Shown here: piece after piece, positions 54,725 through 64,000 of the stretch
How the letters are laid out: every line of letters begins with the position of its first letter
Numbering within the stretch: position 1 is the stretch's first letter
Assembly: GCF_900312745.1 (NCBI RefSeq)
Contig: NZ_OMPD01000014.1
Location: 744,001-808,000, forward strand
DNA: 64,000 bases
DNA from: Aquimarina sp. AU58
Lineage (GTDB): Bacteria; Bacteroidota; Bacteroidia; Flavobacteriales; Flavobacteriaceae
Reading direction: 5' to 3'
Notes under the pieces: generated by a model
Database searches by the model: none
Told to the model about the DNA's origin: nothing
Seen by the model: the letters and a program-made list of their open reading frames with translations, nothing else
Program-made: the position numbers and the translations under genes

Positions 54725-55441
54725 TTATTGCATTTTTCCTTTAGGAGGAGATGAGTTAATTTCATTAGCAATCGTGCTGTTTTCACTAAACATATTTGTA
54801 TTTATGCTAAAATTAAAGAGACTTGCCTTTTGCATAGAGCTACCATTTGCCGATTGCCCTCGAGAATCTGTCCCAATTTTTTCTTTTAGAAGTTCGACTT
54901 TAAAGTCACTACTAAGAGTGTATCCTAGATGCATCGTTTCTTTCCCCACCTGTTTTGAGATCGTAGGAGCAATAAAGATGGTTTGTCTATGTGCATATGC
55001 TGTATCACCATCACGCTTATAATCTCTATCGTATGAACCAAAATAAAACCGAAAACCAGAGGGCTTAATCTTAGCTTCTTTAGAAACTCTTTTTATATAA
55101 TTTAGGTAATTGTATAAACTATCGATGTCATAGAATAAAGATCGGGTAACCTCAAAACTTTTTACATTTGCATGACTTAGCATTGATTCATTTGTCCATT
55201 TTACTCGAGTATCAGAATAGTTATCATAAAGTTTTTTTGCTTTTTCAAGAGTAATGATGTTTTTGGGTTTTCTATCATCGATTGTACCTAATTGCTCTTT
55301 TAGTTCTGCTATTTCTTGTTTTAATTCTTTAATCTGCTTTAGGTACTTGTCATTATCGTGTTTCTTGTCACAAGAACTTAAACTCACTAGAAGCAATGCT
55401 GCTATTGCTACTGTTTTAGTTAGATTGATTAGTTTGTCCAT
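54725..55441 (-). CDS. Coiled-coil lipoprotein, paralogue A
   Basis: A 238-residue lipoprotein (lipobox LVSLSSC). A coiled coil at ~30-52 (YLKQIKELKQEIAELKEQLG) precedes a domain starting KNIITLEKAKKLYDNY and including FIAPTISKQ and LHLGYTLSSDFKVELL. The same order occurs in the lipoprotein at 56530-57258, with about a third of positions the same by eye. It may gate the adjacent membrane protein. Confidence 0.8.
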   Translation of the reverse strand: MDKLINLTKTVAIAALLLVSLSSCDKKHDNDKYLKQIKELKQEIAELKEQLGTIDDRKPKNIITLEKAKKLYDNYSDTRVKWTNESMLSHANVKSFEVTRSLFYDIDSLYNYLNYIKRVSKEAKIKPSGFRFYFGSYDRDYKRDGDTAYAHRQTIFIAPTISKQVGKETMHLGYTLSSDFKVELLKEKIGTDSRGQSANGSSMQKASLFNFSINTNMFSENSTIANEINSSPPKGKMQ

Positions 55442-55859
55442 TTTTTTGGTTTATTAAGATGTTTGTTAATGTTTCGGCTCCTGCCGAAAATAGATTAGTT
55501 AAATCTTTTGATTTGCATTAATGTGTTTCCCAGAATTAAAAATACTATTATTCTGTAATTTTAAAAAAGTAATGGCATATTTTGTTAAAATAAAAACACG
55601 TCAAACCATTGATAATAAGTGTTTTTAGGGTTGTTGTTGGGGTTTTGGAGTATATGCGAATTTTGAAAAAAGGGGGGTTTACCCCTTTCTAAAAAAGGGA
55701 TTCGACTCTTTTGTGGCTTTAAAAATTCTTCTTGTAAATACCTGCAAAGAGGATGTACTCTGTATAATAGACAAGCACGATTTTTATAAAAAGAATTTTA
55801 GAATGATTTTTTTAACAGAAATTCTATTTAATACTCTCTGTTTTTTTAAAACATTGTTT
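55442..55859. other. Gap between the two lipoprotein/membrane pairs
   Basis: 418 bp. It contains a terminator for the upstream pair: AAAGGGG (55669-55675) with CCCCTTT (55682-55688), followed on the minus strand by a T-tract. The rest probably holds the promoter of pair A; no convincing coding sequence. Confidence 0.6.
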
Positions 55860-56540
55860 TTATCGAGAATACCTATTGGAAACTGCTTTTCTATGCATTA
55901 AAAATCCGGTTATAAAACAGCTATTCATAATAATAGTAAATATACTATTTAGAATAAACAGCGTTGAGGAATCGTTATGATTTGCATAATAATCTCTTAC
56001 AATACGAAAAGGCATTTTTCCTACATAATAAATCAATAACCCAACACTAATCCAAAACAAGAAATCTTTAGTGATTTCTTGAACATGCTCTGATTTTAAT
56101 AATTCTGCATAATAAAAAATAATACAGGTCATTAATAGAAATGCACCTAAGAGAAATGGTATGCTCTGCAACTGAATTAGATAATTTTCATAGAATCCAC
56201 ATATAAAAAGAGTAAGTACATAAAGTACCATAAAATATATGATAAAGCGTTTACTGCTTTTTTCTTTGATATGCAGGTGGTACATAAAAAAAAGAAATAA
56301 GAAAGTAAGCGTGGTAGATATATTATATAATATTAGATTATTAGAATTAGGAAACCAATGCCTTGTGTTATACCCAATAATATCATTGATAAAAATATAA
56401 ATCAGAAAAATCGAAAACCATTTTAATAAACCTTTTACCTTATAATTAAACAAAAAAAACAGTCCGGTGAGCGCAGCAATGCATTCGCTACCAAAAGCAA
56501 TCTTTCTCAAGACTATTAGGAGTTCGATTTTAGTGACCAT
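55860..56540 (-). CDS. Seven-helix membrane protein, paralogue B
   Basis: A 226-residue paralogue of the protein at 54032-54700, sharing FLFWISVGLLIYYVGKMPFR and MNSCFITGF near the end and about seven helices in all. Its start overlaps the end of the lipoprotein B gene by 11 bp. No kinase is directly attached to this pair; it may use the kinase further downstream. Confidence 0.8.
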   Translation of the reverse strand: MVTKIELLIVLRKIAFGSECIAALTGLFFLFNYKVKGLLKWFSIFLIYIFINDIIGYNTRHWFPNSNNLILYNISTTLTFLFLFFMYHLHIKEKSSKRFIIYFMVLYVLTLFICGFYENYLIQLQSIPFLLGAFLLMTCIIFYYAELLKSEHVQEITKDFLFWISVGLLIYYVGKMPFRIVRDYYANHNDSSTLFILNSIFTIIMNSCFITGFLMHRKAVSNRYSR

Positions 56541-57258
56541 ATTCTGGAGGAGTTGCTCCTAGTTCATTGGCAATAAGACTAAATTTATCATTGTCATTTC
56601 TTCTCCCTAAAAAGGATACATCATCTGCCTCACTACGATTTCGTCTAAAATGACTAAACCCATTGTTTTTATCTAATAATTCTACTTTACCATCATTGTT
56701 AAGTGTGTATCCTATATGTAAAACATGATTGTCGTATTTTTTTTCTAAGGTAGGAGCAATGAAGATGGTTTGATGTCTTGCGTTTCTGTCATTTCCCGTA
56801 GAGGACACATATGTGTCAGGATATAATGCGAAGTAAAAACGTAACCCGGTTGTTTTTACATCTGCTTTTTGTGATAACTCATCGACATATGATAAATAGT
56901 TACGTAACTCAGAAATTTCATAAAACATAGATCGTGTGGGGTTAAAAGAGCCATCGTTTGTAACCGAATTAACAACTTCGCTAATTAAATCAGCTCTATC
57001 ATCATAGGCTTTATATATTCTTTGTGCTTGCTCAAAACTGATGATATTTTTTGGCCTACTTCGATTGGATTTTTCTTGACCTAGTTTTCCTTCTAAATCC
57101 TTAACTTTTGTTTCTAAGGTTTCAATTTTTCTTAGATATTCTTCTTCTTCAAGAGTTTCTATAGTTGAGTCCTGTTGGCAGGAATGTAAAAAGAATACGC
57201 TAGTAGTTAATGTTAGGAATAAGGCATACCATGTACTGCCGTTCGTTGGTTTTTTCAT
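56530..57258 (-). CDS. Coiled-coil lipoprotein, paralogue B
   Basis: A 242-residue lipoprotein with lipobox-like FLHSC and a coiled coil (YLRKIETLETKVKDLEGKLG). Its domain starts KNIISFEQAQRIYKAYDDRA and has YFALYPDTYV, TIFIAPTLEKK and LHIGYTLNNDGKVELLDK, matching lipoprotein A. The pair B/pair A order in the DNA suggests a tandem duplication of a two-gene unit with later divergence. Confidence 0.8.
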   Translation of the reverse strand: MKKPTNGSTWYALFLTLTTSVFFLHSCQQDSTIETLEEEEYLRKIETLETKVKDLEGKLGQEKSNRSRPKNIISFEQAQRIYKAYDDRADLISEVVNSVTNDGSFNPTRSMFYEISELRNYLSYVDELSQKADVKTTGLRFYFALYPDTYVSSTGNDRNARHQTIFIAPTLEKKYDNHVLHIGYTLNNDGKVELLDKNNGFSHFRRNRSEADDVSFLGRRNDNDKFSLIANELGATPPEYGH

Positions 57259-57493
57259 GACGATTACTTTTGGTTAAAAATTATTATTTTCCAATGTAAG
57301 AGTCTTCGTGTTTGGTTTTAAGAATACTCATGATATTGAAAGTTTATTTTAGATACTATATTGATATATAGGGAAATATCTAAAATAGACTTTCAAAAAT
57401 ACAACTATTATCTGATTATAAAATTATTCCTTGTAATGTGTAGAAAAATAAAATACTCTGCCTGGAGAAGAGAAGAAAATAACAAGTTTTATT

Positions 57494-57955
57494 TTACAAT
57501 ATAAGTTCCATTTTGATATTACTACGTTGATAGGGAGGGTGATCTTCCATAGGAATTTCTTTAAAACCATATTTGCCATAAATATAGATCGCATTTTCTA
57601 AAATTCTATTGGAGTATAGCAATAGTTTTTTCCAACCTTGATTTGCAGAAAATTCAATACAAAATTCTAGTAATTGCTGTCCTATTTTTTGACCTTGAAA
57701 TTTTGGAGAAACAGCCATTTTGCCTAATTCATAAATGCCATCTTCGACTTTAATTAGTGAAAAAGTACCAGCTATGGTATTGTCTGTTTTTGCAAAAAAA
57801 ATAAACCCGCTTTGATTGATAATGGTATCCTCACATTGTTCTAATAACGCTGCGTCATGTGGTTCTACTACAAAATATTTTTCTAGCCATTCTATATTAA
57901 GGGCTGCGAAGTCTTTTGCATATTTTGGGTCAAAAGGAATGATAGAAGTGTTCAT
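57494..57955 (-). CDS. GNAT-family N-acetyltransferase
   Basis: A 153-residue acetyltransferase. Motif A is KMAVSPKFQGQKIGQQLLEF, with acetyl-CoA loop QGQKIG, and a C-terminal IYGKYGFKEIPM motif B. The substrate is not predictable; similar small GNATs act on metabolites or antibiotics. It follows another GNAT gene and a MarR gene, 48 bp apart, and is probably in their operon. Confidence 0.88.
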   Translation of the reverse strand: MNTSIIPFDPKYAKDFAALNIEWLEKYFVVEPHDAALLEQCEDTIINQSGFIFFAKTDNTIAGTFSLIKVEDGIYELGKMAVSPKFQGQKIGQQLLEFCIEFSANQGWKKLLLYSNRILENAIYIYGKYGFKEIPMEDHPPYQRSNIKMELIL

Positions 57956-58003
57956 TACGATATTAATACTTTAAAATTTATGATTTGCCTTACGGTTTAA
58001 ATT

Positions 58004-58540
58004 TTAATGGGTAAGGTCATTATTATATTCTGGATTAAACCAAGCCATATGAATAGGAGTTTCTATACTATGATCGAGATTTTTGATTTTTTGATAATGT
58101 TTTCCTTCATTTATAAACCCTAGTTTTTCATAAAATTGAATAGTATTTGTATTATTCTCCCGCACAAATAATTCAACACGAAGGATATGAGGATATGATG
58201 TTTTGATCTTTGTTAAAAAGCTAGTGAAAAGTAATTTTCCGAGACCTTGCCCTTGAAAATCAGGGTTAACGACAATGGTAAGATCTGTTAATATATGTCT
58301 GAATGCAGAAATATGTATACGATATGCATGAATCTCTGCGATGATTTGATGTTCATATTCTGGATGAGGAATTGCCAATATCAAACCATCAGACATGCTT
58401 TTATGTACAAAATCTTGTATGTAATCTAGAGTGATTTCGCTTGATACTCGTATGATCCCACCAGATTGTTTGCCAATTTTTTTGTAAAGCTGATAAATAT
58501 TTTGAATATCTGATATCTGTACTGCTCTTACTATATGCAT
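58004..58540 (-). CDS. GNAT-family N-acetyltransferase, second in operon
   Basis: A 178-residue protein with TIVVNPDFQGQGLGKLLFTS as the acetyl-CoA loop and IQFYEKLGFINEGKHYQ near the C-terminus. It starts at the last base of the MarR gene. The substrate is unknown, and the two GNATs are not close paralogues. Confidence 0.88.
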   Translation of the reverse strand: MHIVRAVQISDIQNIYQLYKKIGKQSGGIIRVSSEITLDYIQDFVHKSMSDGLILAIPHPEYEHQIIAEIHAYRIHISAFRHILTDLTIVVNPDFQGQGLGKLLFTSFLTKIKTSYPHILRVELFVRENNTNTIQFYEKLGFINEGKHYQKIKNLDHSIETPIHMAWFNPEYNNDLTH

Positions 58541-59022
58541 TATGAGGTGTACTTTTCTAGTATTTGTTGATGTAATGGTTTTTCTCTTAGTTTGCTTTCG
58601 AAATGAGTAACATGATCTGCAAGATTTGTTGATGAGAAGGTTGTTAGTGCTGTTACTTGCTGATCAATTACTTTCCATAACGGAATCATAATTTGATGTG
58701 TTTCATTACCCTTTTTTGTTAATTGAAATAGCTTTTTTCTTTTATCAGTTGTATCGATTTTATATTCAACCAACCCTTTTTCCATTAGTTTTTTTAATGC
58801 TTGGGTGATTGCAGGTTGTGTATAAAGTAGTTTTTCCTGTATATCAGTTGTTGTAGTATGACCTTGATCTATGATGATTTTAAAAATTGGAAATAGATAA
58901 GGGTCAAAATCAATATTACAAGAAGTATATACAATTTGAATTTCTTTCATCACAAATTCACTTAGACGTTTTAACCTGGACCCTAAACCCAGTTCTGCAT
59001 ATTCTTGTAATTTATCCTCCAT
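58540..59022 (-). CDS. MarR-family transcriptional regulator
   Basis: A 160-residue winged-helix repressor: TTTDIQEKLLYTQPAITQAL (recognition helix), EKGLVEYKIDTTDKRKKLF (wing). Members bind palindromic operators and release them on binding phenolic or other small ligands. A 26-bp near-palindrome covers its own start codon (59020-59045), so it probably represses its own operon of two GNAT genes. Confidence 0.92.
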   Translation of the reverse strand: MEDKLQEYAELGLGSRLKRLSEFVMKEIQIVYTSCNIDFDPYLFPIFKIIIDQGHTTTTDIQEKLLYTQPAITQALKKLMEKGLVEYKIDTTDKRKKLFQLTKKGNETHQIMIPLWKVIDQQVTALTTFSSTNLADHVTHFESKLREKPLHQQILEKYTS

Positions 59023-59045
59023 AAGTATTTATATAAGTACTTATG
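59020..59045. promoter_or_regulatory. Near-perfect palindromic MarR operator over the start codon
   Basis: CATAAGTATTTAT followed by ATAAGTACTTATG, with one mismatch between arms. The first three bases are the complement of the MarR start codon. Confidence 0.7.
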
Positions 59046-59137
59046 CAAATATATAAAATATTTTGAATTATTTAAATAATAGGAAGTGGTACGACATTTA
59101 TAGACCCCGAAAAATCATATTTTGATCTATAATTTCT

Positions 59138-59737
59138 TCAACTTTTAAACATTTCTTCAGGCGGTAAAGGACATTTGGAGGTATCTAATTTTTGTATTGA
59201 GGTGGTACCATTTAATCCTTCTTTATGTAATATCCAGTAATCATTAAAGACAGATTTATAACAGATTTCAATTGTTATTTTTTCTTTTCTTTCATACATC
59301 CAGTGTCTTAATCTTAGATCATGTACAAGCTGCATCCAATAGAAACTTTCGTTAGCAGAGATTACAGAGTTGTAAATTCCTCTATTAGAAATCCCAGTAC
59401 TTATGGAGTCAGGAACTTTGGCTTTGCTAAAAAGATCCCACCAGTCTTTTACGACCTTCCCATTGTATGTAATTCTAACTCCCTCGATTATAGCAGGTCC
59501 TGTGCCTTTATTGTGTATAGGAATTTTTAAATATTGTAGTGTTTTATCAGACCAACTTTGATCAAAACCAACGGATAACCTGGGCCAGGCATTTGATTTG
59601 GTTTGCTCTAATAAAATATCGGTTTGTTTATTCATGATTGAGGCTTGTCGCATAGAAACGATAAGAGCAGCACCACTTATGATTAATACGGCAATTGCCA
59701 GAAGCATTTGCGAATCAAACTTTTTTTTCATTTTCAA
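59138..59737 (-). CDS. Single-pass membrane protein of unknown function
   Basis: A 199-residue protein with one N-terminal helix (MLLAIAVLIISGAALIVSM, residues ~10-28) followed by a short coiled stretch and a ~150-residue extracytoplasmic domain beginning AWPRLSVGFDQSW, including IPIHNKGTGPAIIEGVRITY, a pattern like proteins of unknown function in which a beta-sandwich follows the anchor. I do not recognise a function. It stands alone between the MarR operon and the gene at 59849. Confidence 0.7.
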   Translation of the reverse strand: MKMKKKFDSQMLLAIAVLIISGAALIVSMRQASIMNKQTDILLEQTKSNAWPRLSVGFDQSWSDKTLQYLKIPIHNKGTGPAIIEGVRITYNGKVVKDWWDLFSKAKVPDSISTGISNRGIYNSVISANESFYWMQLVHDLRLRHWMYERKEKITIEICYKSVFNDYWILHKEGLNGTTSIQKLDTSKCPLPPEEMFKS

Positions 59738-59848
59738 TAAGACTTATAATATACCTGGAGCAATATAAGAAATTCACAATACTTCATTAACTCCAGGGTG
59801 TAATATGTCTTTATCGTTAAGGAACTCTACAAATGTGTAGTACGAGAT

Positions 59849-60244
59849 TTAATACTTAGAGAAATTGATAATTTGTTCAGAATATTCGCCTAATAACAGT
59901 CCGATAGAATTTAATGATCCTTCGAGTTCATTAAGATCCAGATTAGCTATCTGTAACGTATCCCTAAAAATTACTTTATCACCAGTTTCGTCTAGTACAA
60001 AAGCGCCGTGTATAATATCTCTATTTTTTTGTAATAGACTACGGTATACGACTTCATTTTTATTTTTGATAGTGCAGATATGCTGTTCCATTATTAAAAT
60101 GGGCGGTGCAACCCCAAGAATCATATTTTTAATTCCTTCGGCTTCTTTGCTGATCATAATAATACCTTCCCTATTGTTTTCATGGGTAATATCATATTTA
60201 AGTTGTAGTAAATATTTTTTTACTACCTGATAATGATCTTGCAT
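59849..60244 (-). CDS. Small soluble protein, weakly YbjN/chaperone-like
   Basis: A 131-residue cytosolic protein without signal or membrane segment. The alternation of strands and helices (KEAEGIKNMILGVAPPILIM, then YRSLLQKNRDIIHGAFVLDE and IFRDTLQIANLDLNELEGSL) is reminiscent of YbjN or type III chaperone folds, but this is a weak visual judgement. It has its own promoter region; nothing else in the operon. Confidence 0.6.
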   Translation of the reverse strand: MQDHYQVVKKYLLQLKYDITHENNREGIIMISKEAEGIKNMILGVAPPILIMEQHICTIKNKNEVVYRSLLQKNRDIIHGAFVLDETGDKVIFRDTLQIANLDLNELEGSLNSIGLLLGEYSEQIINFSKY

Positions 60245-60566
60245 TAGATGGTTTTTTGATAAATGAATAATTATGTCTGACTGATTTTCTTTAGTGTATC
60301 AATATTACAAAAAGTAGCACAAATTTTCTGCAATATCTTTGGCTAAATTAACGAGATAAAAAATAAGAGTGATCATGGGTATGAATGATTTAAGTTAATA
60401 ATTAGATGTTGTGCTAAAATTTTTAGTATAATCCTCAGTGTTTCTTAGGAAAAGAATAAAATTGTGAAGTATTTCTACTAAAATTAGCTTTTTAATAGAA
60501 TATTAGCTAATATTGTTAGTGTAAATGTACAATTATTTTTTATAATTGCAAATAAAATTAGCAAAA
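60245..60566. other. Intergenic region upstream of the XRE gene
   Basis: 322 bp, AT-rich, between two divergent genes. Contains the operator-like palindrome listed separately near its right end; otherwise I see nothing definite. Confidence 0.5.
60499..60519. promoter_or_regulatory. Palindromic operator candidate upstream of XRE gene
   Basis: AATATTAGCTAATATT (60499-60514) is a perfect 16-bp palindrome, overlapping CTAATATTGTTAG (60507-60519). TAGCTAAnAnTGTTAGTGT in this stretch matches 61584-61602 at 17 of 19 positions. Confidence 0.55.
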
Positions 60567-61325
60567 ATGTCTTTTTTCGGAAAAAACATAAAAAAAATAC
60601 GTGGAGTAAAAGGTTTAAGTCAACAAGCCTTTGCTGAGCTTTTTGACCTAAAACGTGGTACATTAGGCGCATATGAAGAGGGTAGAAGTGAACCAAAAAT
60701 AGAAACAATTATTAAAATTGCTAATCATTTTAGCATCGCAATAGATGATTTATTAACGAATGAACTTACTGTAAATCAACTTCTAAAGTTTAAAGGGGAT
60801 CTTACCACTTATGCAGAAGATGTGAAACGAGAGAAATTTGCAATCGTCCCTTGTATAACAGAAAGTACAGCTAATGATTATATTACTTTATATAACACAG
60901 AGGGGTTTATTAAAGAATTACCAACCATGCAATTACCAGTAAACCCAACTAAAGAGTTTAGAGGATATACCGTAAGTAATCTCGAGATGACATCACATGA
61001 TAAAGGTTTTTATCCAAAGGATGTTGTAATAGGAGAAAAGGTTCCCCCAACGGTGATTAAAAAATTAAATAATGGTACACTGGTTTTTGTAGTTGTCGAG
61101 AATAAACTAATCTTTAGAAGATTGTATGTTTTAAAAGGAAATGCAGTACTAAGGGCCGATCATAAAAACATTGAAGATTCATCATTTCCTATATCAGACA
61201 TTAAAGAACTGTGGAGAGTGCGGTATGCATTTTTTAGACGTATACCAGAATTTGGTGACCTGGTTGAAGATAAATTGTTGTTGATAGAGCAGGAACTATT
61301 ACGAATGAAAGAGAAGCTTAAATAG
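60567..61325 (+). CDS. XRE-family regulator with S24/LexA-like C-terminus
   Basis: A 252-residue protein from ATG 60567 (an upstream TTG would add seven residues). The N-terminal helix-turn-helix (NIKKIRGVKGLSQQAFAELF, then RGTLGAYEEGRSEPKIETI) is of the Cro/CI type. The C-terminal ~130 residues look like an S24/LexA-type beta fold (VIGEKVPPTVIKKL to ELWRVRYAFFRRIPEF); no clear Ser-Lys cleavage dyad is visible. It is probably an autoregulated repressor and may also act on katG through a similar site. Confidence 0.85.
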   Translation: MSFFGKNIKKIRGVKGLSQQAFAELFDLKRGTLGAYEEGRSEPKIETIIKIANHFSIAIDDLLTNELTVNQLLKFKGDLTTYAEDVKREKFAIVPCITESTANDYITLYNTEGFIKELPTMQLPVNPTKEFRGYTVSNLEMTSHDKGFYPKDVVIGEKVPPTVIKKLNNGTLVFVVVENKLIFRRLYVLKGNAVLRADHKNIEDSSFPISDIKELWRVRYAFFRRIPEFGDLVEDKLLLIEQELLRMKEKLK

Positions 61326-61585
61326 TTAGTCGTATAATTTGTTTGAATCTGAAAACCTTCTAAATATTCTTTTATTTTTTTAAATGAACATCCACTGTAT
61401 GTTTTAATTCATAAGAAGAATATTTTAATTTACTTTGAAATTTGCCAAACATGATCTATTAATTCATTGAGTATCAATTAAGTTATGTATTGTATTTGAT
61501 GTTTAAATTTGGTATCTTGATCTATCCCATGTTATGATGAGTGATAAACAATCTCTTATCTTAATATCTATCCTAGAACAAATAG

Positions 61586-61598
61586 CTAACAATGTTAG
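61586..61598. promoter_or_regulatory. Operator-like inverted repeat upstream of katG
   Basis: CTAACA-A-TGTTAG, perfect 6-bp arms with one central base; the surrounding bases match the XRE upstream site. It is about 390 bp before the katG start, so control of katG would need a distant promoter or looping. Confidence 0.5.
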
Positions 61599-61939
61599 TG
61601 TTGTCTGTTAATTTATGCTCTGCATTATATTGGCAAAAACAATGTTCTTTATATCTAAGTTAATCCAATACTGTTATCGCTATTGATGATACTATTTAAG
61701 CAGTACCTAATAATATATTAAAGGTTGAGAGAGTCTGGTGAAGTCTTTTTCCAACATAAAATTGAAGATTGGCTAGCTACGACATGCCAGATGTGATAAG
61801 AATTTAAAATGTATTTTATGGAGAAGTATGGTATTTCTTGAATAAATACAGCACATCATTTAGTAGTTTTATAAGAGGAGATAATAGTTTAATAGATTTT
61901 ATATATTGAATGTTTAAAATCAATAACATTTTTTTATCA

Positions 61940-61947
61940 TAAATTTG
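61940..61947 (+). promoter_or_regulatory. TAnnTTTG promoter element before katG
   Basis: TAAATTTG fits the Bacteroidota -7 motif and lies 44 bp before the ATG at 61992. No convincing -33 element at standard spacing was found. Confidence 0.4.
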
Positions 61948-61979
61948 AGAAATCATAAGAACAAATAATCATCTAATAA

Positions 61980-64000
<2,021 letters not shown>

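Noticed and set aside
55713-55901. 62-codon plus-strand ORF
   Set aside because: It overlaps the end of a well supported membrane-protein gene on the other strand and has no recognisable features.

Overview
The window is AT-rich chromosomal DNA from a marine-type member of the Bacteroidota, most likely family Flavobacteriaceae and perhaps near Aquimarina (genus is inference). The evidence is a type IX secretion (T9SS) type B sorting domain paired with a PorP/SprF protein, the purH-mreBCD-pbp2-rodA gene order, AraC regulators fused to TPR and membrane segments, TAnnTTTG-type promoter motifs, and few Shine-Dalgarno sites. Both edges cut genes: a hybrid sensor kinase on the left and a catalase-peroxidase (katG) on the right.

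Layout. 0-8 kb: sensor kinase, lpxB, surE, a tail-specific protease and an OppC-like permease, ordinary core genes. 8-11.6 kb: two lipoproteins sharing one duplicated promoter and signal-peptide cassette, then a TPR-AraC regulator flanked by operator-like repeats. 11.6-17.5 kb: the most unusual region, with eleven short precursor-like genes, nearly all below normal ORF length cut-offs, whose products have a leader ending in Gly-Gly. They form several families: an isolated 53-residue peptide, a 66-residue Cys peptide, four tandem Cys-free peptides at an exact 214-bp period, a 56-residue Cys peptide in an operon with a C39-like/VKOR/thioredoxin membrane protein, and four six-Cys peptides with a cystine-knot-like spacing. 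A membrane-anchored NucA-type nuclease follows. No export ABC transporter or RiPP-modifying enzyme is in the window.

18-27 kb: the cell-wall elongation operon and purH, then a MacB-type permease. 27-33 kb: a PorP/SprF protein and a 1652-residue T9SS adhesin with eight near-identical 100-residue repeats. 33-35 kb: a substrate-binding protein and a tail-collar protein, both without signal peptides. 35-43 kb: a retropepsin-like protease, a TPR-CHAT caspase-like protease, a PKD/barrel surface protein and a lipoprotein, divergent from an ECF sigma/anti-sigma pair. 43-50 kb: TatD, asparaginase, tRNA-Ser and an ExbB/ExbD system with its exbD pair duplicated. 50-57 kb: rpoN, then a six-gene signalling operon with two paralogous lipoprotein/membrane-protein pairs feeding a two-component system. 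57-64 kb: a MarR/GNAT operon with an operator over the marR start codon, two hypothetical genes, an XRE regulator and katG, with matching operator-like sites upstream of both.

In working terms, the accessory content is mainly peptide production with oxidative folding, cell-surface adhesion through T9SS, and membrane signalling. The CHAT/retropepsin locus looks like a regulated proteolytic system. Function assignments rest on motifs read by eye; no database search was possible.
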